DNA of 42,346 bases. It comes from Candidatus Woesearchaeota archaeon (GTDB lineage: Archaea; Nanobdellota; Nanobdellia; SCGC-AAA011-G17; PNOQ01). Where the stretch lies: positions 1 through 42,346 of the forward strand of contig JABJPM010000017.1 of NCBI GenBank assembly GCA_018663865.1, read 5' to 3'. The notes beneath the pieces are model-generated. The model made no database searches and was not told the DNA's origin. It saw only the letters and a program-made list of their open reading frames with translations. The position numbers and the translations under genes are program-made. Position 1 is the first letter of the stretch, and each line of letters begins with the position of its first letter. Of the stretch, positions 1 through 7,142 are shown one piece after another.

Positions 1-1396
1 CGCTCCGCCGAATAATAATAAATTCTTTTTTTTCTTTTTCATAAACATACTCGACTTCGGCAATAAAATTTGTAACAACTAGGGGAGACCATTCAGAAGA
101 ATATTCGGGAACTTCAAAAAAACATTGTAAGTTAACTCCCACCGTATCAAAATCTTTAAGGCAATTGTGTGTTGTAATTCCAGTCCCTTCCAATTTATCC
201 ATTGAACAATCCCTATTAACAATATTGTAAAATGCATGCTCTGTTAAACTATAAATCTTATAACTCCCGTCATATTCTCCAGAAAATTGGAAATCACAGG
301 TTCTACGATCTTCATCCAGTATTATTTCAGATGGAACTTTCAAAGTTAATTTTTTTACTTGTTTTATATTCCCCCTATCTTGTGAAGATAGTGAAACTTG
401 AAAATGATATTTTTCATTCTCTTGATTATAACTTTGTCCACCGACAAATGGTTGAGATGAAGAAGACCCAATGGCCAAATTTACTGGCCCAGGAGTAGTA
501 GTTGAAACCATTACATTCCCTGGCCTTAGATGTGAATCAGAGATCCCATAATAGTTAAATGGATTTTCACCAAGGTCGTATGAAATTCTCTCATATTCTC
601 CCCTTTCCATTAAATAAACATCATAATTTGCAATAGAGTATCCTTCAAATGTCGCAGTAAATTTCATTTCTAAGGAATTCCTCAATTTAGGCAATGAAAT
701 ACTGTCGGCATCTAAAAAACTACATCCTACTGTTTTTTGATATACTTGCCCATTCCCGAAATAATTAATTTCTTCTGGAGTAACCAATTTTTCACCATAA
801 TAATTTTCCAATTCGCAATCAACATCAATCAAGGAGTCCTCTTCAGATAAACTTGCAGCACGAATTACTCCAGTTCCCCGAATAGGTTCCCCTTGAAAAT
901 AATCAGAATTTTTATTCGTTTCGAATTTCACAATATCTACGCCGAGATCCTGATTATTTTCATTAGTTTCGACAACAGATCGATGAGTATTGAGTGTATT
1001 GGGATTTAGCAATTTATTCCATTGTGTTTTAAATCCGCCAAAAACTCCAGCAGTATCAATAGTTTCATCAAGATTATTAAATGCCTGATTGGAATAGATC
1101 TCTGCATTGCCACTGGAAATTTGAATATATCCAATATAGGCGAAAACCCCAATTCCCCCAATAATTAATAATACAAGTAATCCACGAAGAATTAATCCAA
1201 ATATAACTCGGATATTTGGAACTTTCATTTTTTTAAATGGTAACTTGACTTTCTTTTTTGGAAAAGAGTCATTTTCATTCAATTCTTCTTTTTCAGAATC
1301 TTTTTCAGAATCTTTTTCATTCAATTCTTCTTTTTCAGAATCTTTTTCAGAATCTTTTTCAGAATCTTTTTCAGTTGTATTAGAATCTTCCGCCAT
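1..1396 (-). CDS. Membrane-anchored surface protein, C-terminus cut by window edge
   Basis: I read an uninterrupted frame of about 465 codons from the ATG at 1396 to the left edge, so the C-terminus is missing. The first 45 residues are an acidic DSEK/EELN repeat, followed by a lysine-rich patch (about 47-57) and one hydrophobic segment (about 64-88). The remainder is a large, probably extracytoplasmic, domain rich in Ser, Thr, Asn and Tyr with scattered cysteines. The charge pattern suggests a cytoplasmic acidic tail and an external beta-rich domain. I do not recognise the family. The reading frame is supported by protein-like composition and by a possible TATA element near 1420. Confidence 0.75.
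   Translation of the reverse strand, partial: MAEDSNTTEKDSEKDSEKDSEKEELNEKDSEKDSEKEELNENDSFPKKKVKLPFKKMKVPNIRVIFGLILRGLLVLLIIGGIGVFAYIGYIQISSGNAEIYSNQAFNNLDETIDTAGVFGGFKTQWNKLLNPNTLNTHRSVVETNENNQDLGVDIVKFETNKNSDYFQGEPIRGTGVIRAASLSEEDSLIDVDCELENYYGEKLVTPEEINYFGNGQVYQKTVGCSFLDADSISLPKLRNSLEMKFTATFEGYSIANYDVYLMERGEYERISYDLGENPFNYYGISDSHLRPGNVMVSTTTPGPVNLAIGSSSSQPFVGGQSYNQENEKYHFQVSLSSQDRGNIKQVKKLTLKVPSEIILDEDRRTCDFQFSGEYDGSYKIYSLTEHAFYNIVNRDCSMDKLEGTGITTHNCLKDFDTVGVNLQCFFEVPEYSSEWSPLVVTNFIAEVEYVYEKEKKEFIIIRRS
1264..1380 (-). repeat. In-frame DSEK/EELN coding repeat
   Basis: A 12-base unit reading TCTTTTTCAGAA on the plus strand recurs several times, interrupted by ATTCAATTCTTC blocks. On the minus strand it encodes DSEK and EELN units at the N-terminus of the anchored protein starting at 1396. 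Such tracts change length by slippage. Confidence 0.75.
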
Positions 1397-1431
1397 TTTA
1401 TTAAATTAAGTTTTTTTATTTATTAATCTTT

Positions 1432-2577
1432 TTATTTATAATCAATCCGGATTTCATCAATTTTTAAACCATTTTCAGGAATAATCTCAATATGATTATT
1501 TCCCTCATTGATAAAAGAAGTAATTTCCTTTTCAAAATAAATCCCATCCTCATTCAAATCGAACTCATAATCATTGATAATAATTTTTGCATGTTTATCT
1601 CCAGCCACCATTTTTAAAGATAAAATATATTTATTTGCAGAATCATAGATTGATTCTTTAACAGAAAATGAATAGGAAGGGTAAACTTCTTGAGTCAAAT
1701 TATTAATAATTGAAACAGGGGACAATAAATAGCTGCCATCATCGATTACAAATAATAATTCATTTTCGCCTATGATCAAAGAAGTTTTATCTAAATTTAA
1801 AGATTTTTTAAAACTTTCACAAGCAATGGACTCGGAAGATATTAAATTATCATTCAAATATATTTTCAAAATACTGAATGATCCTGCTGAACTACAAAAT
1901 ACGGAATAATCCAATCTTGAATTTTCCAAATATTCTTTCTCAACTTCACTAATGAAAAAATTTCGAGATTCCTCATAATGTATTTTTTCATATATTTTTC
2001 TAATTCTTAAATCCTTCATCTCATATTTATTTTTATGCCAAAATTTTAATCCTGGAGAATTAACATATAATTTTAATTTATTTTTTTCTTTTAAATAGGA
2101 TATTGGTAAAGATACAATAATTGATTTAGGCGCATCGACAGTTAATTGTTCAATCATATGCCCATTGAGTTCTACAAATAATTGTCCACTCGCACTAGAA
2201 ACCCTAGTCAAAAAAGAAATTTCCCCCAAATTATCGATATTTTCTAAATTGAAACTTAAATCTTGATCTACATTTCCAAACCAACCACGGTCCGCAAATA
2301 GGGATCCAGCCAAATTTTCTTCTTCTGGTTCTACCCGAATATACAAATTTACTTGTTCTAGTTCATGTGCAATCTCACTTTTTAAATCAATTTCTCCCAA
2401 CTCTTCATAGAACAAAACTCCTTCTAAACTAGAAATCTCACAAACATCGTCACAATCACCTTTATTTAATAATTGACATTTTTCACAGGGAGGCATAACA
2501 AGCATATATAATATTGTAAACATTGCAATAAGAAATACTAATCCGCCTATTGAACTGCCTTTGCCTCCTTTTTCCAT
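1432..2577 (-). CDS. Anchored extracytoplasmic protein, hypothetical
   Basis: The protein has about 381 residues. An N-terminal KGGKGSS stretch precedes one transmembrane segment (about 10-29) and a cysteine cluster (PPCEKCQLLNKGDCDDVC), then a long domain with alternating beta-type sequence. This looks like a surface protein with two beta-sandwich-like modules, but no family is recognised. I chose the ATG at 2577 over an upstream TTG at 2583 because a TATA-like element (2600-2607) is centred 26 nt before it, as expected for a leaderless message. It lies just upstream of the anchored protein ending at the window edge. Confidence 0.75.
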   Translation of the reverse strand: MEKGGKGSSIGGLVFLIAMFTILYMLVMPPCEKCQLLNKGDCDDVCEISSLEGVLFYEELGEIDLKSEIAHELEQVNLYIRVEPEEENLAGSLFADRGWFGNVDQDLSFNLENIDNLGEISFLTRVSSASGQLFVELNGHMIEQLTVDAPKSIIVSLPISYLKEKNKLKLYVNSPGLKFWHKNKYEMKDLRIRKIYEKIHYEESRNFFISEVEKEYLENSRLDYSVFCSSAGSFSILKIYLNDNLISSESIACESFKKSLNLDKTSLIIGENELLFVIDDGSYLLSPVSIINNLTQEVYPSYSFSVKESIYDSANKYILSLKMVAGDKHAKIIINDYEFDLNEDGIYFEKEITSFINEGNNHIEIIPENGLKIDEIRIDYK

Positions 2578-2599
2578 AAACAAAATAACAGGAAGTAAT

Positions 2600-2607
2600 T
2601 TAAAAGT
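2600..2607 (-). promoter_or_regulatory. TATA-like box, leaderless promoter
   Basis: The element TTTAAAAG (plus-strand reading) is centred 26 nt from the ATG at 2577. Confidence 0.5.
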
Positions 2608-2611
2608 TTTT

Positions 2612-3025
2612 CTATCCTTTCAACCATGACGAAAGTTCTGGAAATTCAGTTTTCATAGACTTTTTTACTCTTTCTTCGGATTTTAAATTTTCATCTAATC
2701 TATCGCATTTTACCTTAGATTTTAACAAAATATGATAAAATTCATGAATTAATAATGCTTTTACAAAATCCTCTTCATCAGATAATTGATTAAGAACATC
2801 AACACTCATGCAAACTTTATCTTTTTTATTTGAATGAACAACTAATGCTCCAACTAAAACGGGAAAACCCGATTTTATATCTTTTTTAATTATATTACTT
2901 TTCCCTGCCAAATCTAAAAAATCTTTAAATTCCATTAATTCGAAAGAGCAAGTAATTTTATGTTTCTTTGAAAATTCTTTAAATGATTCCTCAAATATCC
3001 TTTTCACATCATTTTCATCAAACAT
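2612..3025 (-). CDS. Small HExxH zinc-peptidase-like protein
   Basis: This is a 138-residue protein starting MFDENDVKR. It carries HEFYH, the HExxH zinc-binding and catalytic motif, in a helix preceded by ALL, so a small zincin-type metallopeptidase is the natural reading. No signal peptide or membrane segment is visible with this start, so it is probably cytosolic. The frame is open further upstream to 3172, but that extension would overlap the divergent prepilin peptidase and would lie upstream of the TATA box at 3047-3054. I rejected it. The third zinc ligand and the substrate are not evident. Assignment to a named peptidase family is not possible by eye. Confidence 0.7.
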   Translation of the reverse strand: MFDENDVKRIFEESFKEFSKKHKITCSFELMEFKDFLDLAGKSNIIKKDIKSGFPVLVGALVVHSNKKDKVCMSVDVLNQLSDEEDFVKALLIHEFYHILLKSKVKCDRLDENLKSEERVKKSMKTEFPELSSWLKG

Positions 3026-3046
3026 ATGGGGACTTAACGAAAAAAC

Positions 3047-3054
3047 TTTATAAA
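3047..3054. promoter_or_regulatory. Shared palindromic TATA box for two divergent genes
   Basis: TTTATAAA is a perfect palindrome centred at 3050.5. The plus-strand ATG at 3076 and the minus-strand ATG at 3025 are each 25.5 nt from that centre. This is the spacing seen for other leaderless genes here. The purine-rich BRE-like flank is better on the side serving the plus-strand gene. Confidence 0.65.
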
Positions 3055-3075
3055 TGTGCTTATTAGAAATTAAAT

Positions 3076-3945
3076 ATGTTTGATTTAATAATAATCGCCA
3101 TTGTTTTGATTGCATTAATATTTGCAGCGATAACAGATATAAAAACAAAAGAAGTTCCAGATTGGTTAACATATAGTTTAATAACGATTGGACTAATAAT
3201 TTTCATATTCAGATCAATACAAGAGAATTCATTCATGCCAATTTTGGAATCATTGAAAGGATTTGCAATATTTTTCGCAATAGGGTCGGCAATGTATTAT
3301 TCTAAACAATGGGGCGGGGGAGATGCAAAACTTCTAATGGGGATGGGCGCAATATTAAATCAATATCCAGAAAAACTATTAAATATTTTTTCTCCAAACC
3401 TAAATATTTACTTCCCATTTATATTATTCATAAACATTTTATTTTTTGGAGCAATATATGGGTTAATAATAAGTATAGCTTTAATAATAAAAAACAAAAA
3501 AGAATTTTTGAAAAAATTTAAAATAATAAATCGGAATTCCAAAAAAATAAGGAATGCCCTGATAATTTTAACCGGAATTATGATAATTTCAAATATGATA
3601 ATTTCAAATCCAAAACAATCAGAATATTTAATATATATTGTAGCAATATTTCCATTGGTCTTCTTTTATTTATTAATCTCAATGAGGACAATAGAACATA
3701 TCTCTATGAGAAAAATAATTCCAGTCAATAAATTAGTAGAAGGTGATTGGATAAACGAAGAAATAAAAATAAATGGAAAAATAATTTATTCTCCTAAATC
3801 ATTGGGAGTAAATAAAAAACAAATAGAATTGATAAAAAAACATAAAAAAACTGTCCAAGTAAGAGAGGGCATCGCATTTGTGCCCGCATTTTTAATTGGA
3901 ACATTAATAAGTTTGATTTGGGGAAATTTAATATTTTTATCCTAA
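3076..3945 (+). CDS. Prepilin/prearchaellin peptidase, A24 family
   Basis: This is a 289-residue polytopic aspartic protease of the FlaK/PibD/EppA type. It removes class III signal peptides from pilin-like precursors at the cytoplasmic membrane face. The first catalytic Asp is in the TDIKTKEVPDWL motif (Asp21). The second is in the family GxGD signature, here GGGD (Asp83, GGGDAKLL). At least six hydrophobic segments are visible. It is longer than minimal archaeal members because of the C-terminal extension after about residue 215. The start is leaderless, with the TATA box centred 25.5 nt upstream. It is convergent with aEF-1beta, and the 3' ends overlap by 9 nt. Its likely substrates are the small anchored proteins encoded at 8211-13512. 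Confidence 0.92.
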   Translation: MFDLIIIAIVLIALIFAAITDIKTKEVPDWLTYSLITIGLIIFIFRSIQENSFMPILESLKGFAIFFAIGSAMYYSKQWGGGDAKLLMGMGAILNQYPEKLLNIFSPNLNIYFPFILFINILFFGAIYGLIISIALIIKNKKEFLKKFKIINRNSKKIRNALIILTGIMIISNMIISNPKQSEYLIYIVAIFPLVFFYLLISMRTIEHISMRKIIPVNKLVEGDWINEEIKINGKIIYSPKSLGVNKKQIELIKKHKKTVQVREGIAFVPAFLIGTLISLIWGNLIFLS

Positions 3946-4215
3946 TGCTCTTCGCACATCTGAAATTTCCGCAGAATTAACTTCTTCAAACTTATCAACT
4001 ATTTCTGCAACAGGATCTGGTGAACCTTTCGTTTCATCCATAACAAAAATTATATTTAGAGAGTTCAAACCAAATGCAACAGGTTTGATTTCAGTTTTTG
4101 TTTCTCCATCTCCTGCAAATTTAGTAATTTCTTCTTTAACCTTTATTTCTAATTCTTCCAAATTGGTATCTGGAGAAGAAGGCATAACTTTTAACGTGAC
4201 TACTGCAAAGCCCAT
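3937..4215 (-). CDS. ef1b: Translation elongation factor aEF-1beta
   Basis: This 92-residue protein matches the size and pattern of archaeal EF-1beta, the GDP/GTP exchange factor for aEF-1alpha. It shows the N-terminal beta strand MGFAVVTLKVMPSSPDTNLEEL, the central KPVAFGLNSLNIIFVMDE block and the C-terminal DEVNSAEISDVRRALG-like ending, here EEVNSAEISDVRR. The start at 4215 is chosen because the upstream extension overlaps the zinc-ribbon gene, which stops 1 nt before this ATG. The two genes form a tight pair, an arrangement common in archaea. Confidence 0.95.
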   Translation of the reverse strand: MGFAVVTLKVMPSSPDTNLEELEIKVKEEITKFAGDGETKTEIKPVAFGLNSLNIIFVMDETKGSPDPVAEIVDKFEEVNSAEISDVRRALG

Positions 4216-4216
4216 T

Positions 4217-4396
4217 TTAATTAGGACCTTCGAACTCACATTCTGTACAAACATATTTTATACTATTGGTCCTACAGTCTTTACACCTTACAAATCGATA
4301 TTTTCCACAGTTTGGACAATTAAATTCTACTGCGCCATTTGAATTGGCAATATCTACACTACAAGAACTACATTTTGTTATATTATCTTTAACCAT
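4217..4396 (-). CDS. Small zinc-ribbon protein (COG2888-like)
   Basis: I translated this 59-residue gene directly. It contains four CxxC knuckles: CSSC, CPNC, CKDC and CTEC. These form two zinc ribbons. This composition and position directly before aEF-1beta match the archaeal small zinc-ribbon family usually placed upstream of that gene. Its biochemical role is not well established; an RNA or ribosome-linked role is an inference from its neighbour. A TATA box (TTTATAAA, 4422-4429) lies just upstream. The stop codon is 1 nt from the aEF-1beta start, so the genes are co-transcribed. Confidence 0.9.
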   Translation of the reverse strand: MVKDNITKCSSCSVDIANSNGAVEFNCPNCGKYRFVRCKDCRTNSIKYVCTECEFEGPN

Positions 4397-4462
4397 TTTA
4401 TAAAATTGAGAATTTAAGACATTTATAAACCTTTTTATCTTGAAGAAATAATTAAATTATCT

Positions 4463-4488
4463 AAAAAAATAAAAAAAAATAAAAATTT
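4463..4488 (-). terminator. T-rich terminator after radA
   Basis: Just past the radA stop the minus strand reads several uninterrupted T runs (A runs on the plus strand). U tracts of this kind terminate archaeal RNA polymerase. Confidence 0.5.
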
Positions 4489-4492
4489 AAAA

Positions 4493-5563
4493 TTAATCGT
4501 CCCTTATTCCTTCTTCCTTGACAAAAAACATAGCTTCGGCATCTGGTAAATTGGGAGCATCAACTAGTTTTGCAACTCTTGAACCCTTTTTTCCCCTCCT
4601 AAGATATATTCTAAAAGTTGAATTGTGGCCAACGATATTTCCCCCAATTGCCTCGGTTGGATCCCCAAAAAATGTATCTGGTTTTGCCATTACCTGATTA
4701 GTAACATATACTATCAAATTATGCTTTGATGCTAATCTCATCAGTGCATGCATGTGGTTATTCAATTTTTGTTGCCTTTCACTCAGGGTCCCCCTTCCAA
4801 TAAACTCTGCCCTAAAATGTGAAGTTAATGAATCCACGATAACTAGCTTAATTGGTAAATTATCCTTAGTAATCATTTCATCAACTTTATCGACCAATAT
4901 CATTTGATGGTCTGAATTAAATGCACGAGCAACTTTAATATTTTTCAAAGTTTCATGGGGGTCAAGTCCTGCTCCAGCGGCCAATTGTTTTATTCTTTCT
5001 GGCCTAAATGCTCCCTCCCCATCAATATAGACTGCCATCCCCTCTATGCCGCCTTTATCCTTGGGTAATTGCACATTCACTGCAAGTGCATTAGCAATCT
5101 GAGTTTTACTAGACCCATATTGACCATAACACTCAGAAATGCATCCAGCTTCAAATCCTCCATCTAGGATCTCATCAAATGCTTTACTTCCAGTGGTAAC
5201 CTTGAAAACTTTTTTTCGTTTTTCTAATAACTCTAATCCACTTTCAAAACCCATGTCCATCTCAGATCTTGCAATTTGAATTATTTTTCTAGCTACACTC
5301 TCACTAATGCCTGCTGCATCTGCCAATTGACTATTGCTAGCAACAGAAATACTCAACAAAGTATCAAAACCAGCATCAGATAATTTTTCCGCAGTAGCTG
5401 GCCCAACTCCTGGAAGATCATTTACTGTGAACTCTTTCTTTTCTTCTTCATTTTCTTCTTCTTTTTCTTCTTCTTTTTCTTCTTCTTTTTCTTCTTCTTT
5501 TTCTTCTTCTTGAATATTTTCTTCGACCACTATTTCTTCAACCACCATTTCTTCATTACTCAT
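4493..5563 (-). CDS. radA: DNA repair and recombination protein RadA
   Basis: This is the archaeal RecA/Rad51 recombinase, 356 residues. A helix-hairpin-helix domain spans about 47-100 (NDLPGVGPATAEKL). The ATPase core has Walker A at 147-154 and Walker B at about 239-245 (LVIVDSL), plus the GIGGN-like block EAIGGNIVGHNSTFR. Two oddities are visible. The N-terminus carries a roughly 40-residue glutamate-rich tail of EEEK repeats before the HhH domain. Walker A reads GQYGSSKT where the usual archaeal form is GEFGSGKT, so Ser replaces the glycine just before the lysine. The start overlaps the stop of the upstream 83-residue gene by 8 nt, so translation is probably coupled. Confidence 0.96.
   Translation of the reverse strand: MSNEEMVVEEIVVEENIQEEEKEEEKEEEKEEEKEEENEEEKKEFTVNDLPGVGPATAEKLSDAGFDTLLSISVASNSQLADAAGISESVARKIIQIARSEMDMGFESGLELLEKRKKVFKVTTGSKAFDEILDGGFEAGCISECYGQYGSSKTQIANALAVNVQLPKDKGGIEGMAVYIDGEGAFRPERIKQLAAGAGLDPHETLKNIKVARAFNSDHQMILVDKVDEMITKDNLPIKLVIVDSLTSHFRAEFIGRGTLSERQQKLNNHMHALMRLASKHNLIVYVTNQVMAKPDTFFGDPTEAIGGNIVGHNSTFRIYLRRGKKGSRVAKLVDAPNLPDAEAMFFVKEEGIRDD
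5440..5515 (-). repeat. EEEK-coding tandem repeat in radA
   Basis: A TTCTTCTTTTTC-type repeat (plus-strand reading) encodes the acidic N-terminal tail of RadA. It is a low-complexity in-frame tract. Confidence 0.75.
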
Positions 5564-5807
5564 CTTTCACCCCATCATCATCTAATAATAGATCTTCATT
5601 CGCTTTTTGTAAAACTAAAATTGCCTTAGAAATGTCACTTCTTCTCAAATTTATTGTAGAATCTCTCCAGATATTTTTATCATCTTTCCAAGATTTTCTT
5701 AAACTAACTGTTTTAAATTCGACTTTATTCCCATCTATATCTCGTTCATTAGCCCAGATAGAGCTAGAAATTGCACCAGATTTATACTGTTTTATTGGTT
5801 TATTCAT
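5556..5807 (-). CDS. Conserved small hypothetical protein upstream of RadA
   Basis: This 83-residue protein has the pattern KSGAISSSIWANE...VEFKTVSLRKSWKD...SDISKAILVLQKANE. I recognise this as a recurring small-protein pattern in archaea and bacteria but know no assigned function. A single beta-rich domain followed by a helix and an acidic tail (DDDG) is visible. It overlaps radA by 8 nt and is the first gene of that operon, so a DNA-related role is plausible, by context only. A GGGGGTC stretch shortly before the ATG could be a ribosome binding site. A TATA box lies about 70 nt upstream. Confidence 0.8.
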   Translation of the reverse strand: MNKPIKQYKSGAISSSIWANERDIDGNKVEFKTVSLRKSWKDDKNIWRDSTINLRRSDISKAILVLQKANEDLLLDDDGVKDE

Positions 5808-5874
5808 TTATACGACCCCCTTGGTTATCCCATCTTATTTCAAATGGAAGCTATAATTAGTAAGTTAGAACTTC

Positions 5875-5882
5875 TTTATAAA
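5875..5882 (-). promoter_or_regulatory. TATA box of the radA operon
   Basis: TTTATAAA lies about 70 nt before the ATG at 5807. That predicts a leader of roughly 45 nt ending in a purine-rich site, unlike the leaderless genes nearby. Adjacent DNA at about 5900-5915 carries a direct GGCAAGCT duplication. Confidence 0.45.
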
Positions 5883-5918
5883 TTGTATTCTGGTTGTTGG
5901 CAAGCTGGCAAGCTTTAA

Positions 5919-5935
5919 TAAAAAAAAGAAAAAAA
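5919..5935 (-). terminator. T-rich terminator after the cyclophilin operon
   Basis: Immediately past the stop at 5936 the minus strand has two T runs (A8 and A7 on the plus strand), fitting archaeal U-tract termination. Confidence 0.5.
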
Positions 5936-6100
5936 TTATTCTTCTTTAACATCTTTCGCTAATTCTTTAACTTTAGCTTCCAATTCTTCTTCAGTAAATA
6001 CTTTTTTATCAACTAATACATCTATAACCGCATTTAATAAAAAATTGTTATGTTGAGATAGTTCATCAGTACTTATTTCTTCATTTAGTTTTTCTTCCAT
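5936..6100 (-). CDS. 54-residue acidic helical protein
   Basis: I translated this directly: MEEKLNEEIS through to KELAKDVKEE. It is acidic and predicted almost fully helical, with a central VIDVLVDKKVFTEEELEAKV pattern like a short helical hairpin. Its ATG is 1 nt past the cyclophilin stop, so it is the second gene of that operon. A U-rich terminator follows its stop. No function is recognised. The very close spacing and its clean start and stop are the main evidence that it is real. Confidence 0.65.
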   Translation of the reverse strand: MEEKLNEEISTDELSQHNNFLLNAVIDVLVDKKVFTEEELEAKVKELAKDVKEE

Positions 6101-6101
6101 T

Positions 6102-6632
6102 TTAAGACATCACCTCCGCTTTCTCAATAATAACATCTTCTAAAGGTTTATCTCCAGAATCCGTTTGAACATTAGCAATTTTTTCAACAACATCGTATCC
6201 TTCAATGACTTTTCCAAAAACCGGATGCTTACCATCTAAAAAATTATTATTAACTAAATTAATGAAAAATTGACTTGACCCAGTATTTGGTCCAGCATTT
6301 GCCATAGAAATAGTCCCTTTATCATTTTTTAAAGATCCAAATTCATCCTGAATATTTGGTATATTCGAATCACCAAATCCGGTGCCAGTGGGGTCGCCGC
6401 CTTGGATCATAAATCCATCAATTATTCTATGAAATATAACTCCATCATAAGTTCCCGCTTCGACTAGATTGATAAAATTTCCAGTTGTGATTGGCATATC
6501 TGATGCCAATTCTATTTTGACAGTCCCCATATTAGTCTTTAATATTATAATTTTATTTTTTCCTTCTTCCATTTTGTACATCCCTACGCTAATCACCATG
6601 ATTAAAATCAAGGCGATGATCCATTTTTTCAT
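6102..6632 (-). CDS. Cyclophilin-type peptidyl-prolyl isomerase, membrane-anchored
   Basis: This is a 176-residue cyclophilin with an N-terminal hydrophobic anchor or signal (residues 3-18). Family landmarks are FHRIIDGFMIQGGDPTGTG, the SMANAGPNTGSSQFFI block and the DGKHPVFGKV motif. These contain the active-site Arg and Phe/Gln positions. It catalyses proline cis-trans isomerisation and probably assists folding of exported proteins on the outer side of the membrane. That role would fit the many surface proteins encoded here. A TATA-like element centred 25.5 nt before the ATG suggests a leaderless message. The element overlaps the end of the downstream-facing YdjM/DUF457 gene. Confidence 0.93.
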   Translation of the reverse strand: MKKWIIALILIMVISVGMYKMEEGKNKIIILKTNMGTVKIELASDMPITTGNFINLVEAGTYDGVIFHRIIDGFMIQGGDPTGTGFGDSNIPNIQDEFGSLKNDKGTISMANAGPNTGSSQFFINLVNNNFLDGKHPVFGKVIEGYDVVEKIANVQTDSGDKPLEDVIIEKAEVMS

Positions 6633-6663
6633 AATAAGAAGAAAAATCTCGCATATTTAAAGC

Positions 6664-7116
6664 TTATGCCAACATCAATAAAACACTAACTAAAAATAAA
6701 AAGAATAATATCAATTCAAAAATCCCTCCACTTCGAACAATCCCATTTAATTTTGGTTTTAGTGGCCAAAAAGGACGAATTCCTCGAGGCGTGAAAGAAT
6801 CTAAAAATAAATGACTAGAATATCCTATGAAGACTGCCCCTGCATATGTGCTACCAAAAAATAACATAAATAGTATGTATGTAATGAATGCCCCTACAAA
6901 ACTATGGATCATTCCCCTGTGCCCAAATAAAAAATTAAACATAAGTGCAAGTGGTTTAAACCAACTACCAATCTTACTTTTGTGAAAATCAATATCTGGC
7001 AAACTTGAACCAATCATTACCACTAAGATGAATAACCAAGGATTAGAGATTCCAAATACATTCAAAAAAACTAAACCTAATAAAATACTAAAAACTAAGT
7101 GGGTCCTAAACATCAT
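6664..7116 (-). CDS. YdjM/DUF457-type membrane-bound metal-dependent hydrolase
   Basis: The 150-residue protein has four or so hydrophobic segments and the conserved polar signature of the YdjM/DUF457 family. That signature comprises RTH at the N-terminus, LPDIDFHKS, FGHRGMIHS, and GYSSHLFLDSFTPRGIRPFWP. The clustered His and Asp residues are thought to bind a metal; family members are annotated as putative membrane metal-dependent hydrolases, substrate unknown. It begins 26 nt after the RPA stop. It may be co-transcribed with RPA or use a weak promoter inside the gap. Two adjacent ATG codons are possible starts. Confidence 0.85.
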   Translation of the reverse strand: MMFRTHLVFSILLGLVFLNVFGISNPWLFILVVMIGSSLPDIDFHKSKIGSWFKPLALMFNFLFGHRGMIHSFVGAFITYILFMLFFGSTYAGAVFIGYSSHLFLDSFTPRGIRPFWPLKPKLNGIVRSGGIFELILFFLFLVSVLLMLA

Positions 7117-7142
7117 ATAAATTAATTTATTTTTGAGATTTA

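Noticed and set aside
232-498. Plus-strand ORF of 88 residues
   Set aside because: Antisense shadow of the anchored surface protein; no promoter or ribosome site.
3026-3172. N-terminal extension of the HExxH protein
   Set aside because: It would overlap the prepilin peptidase on the other strand and lie upstream of the shared TATA box.
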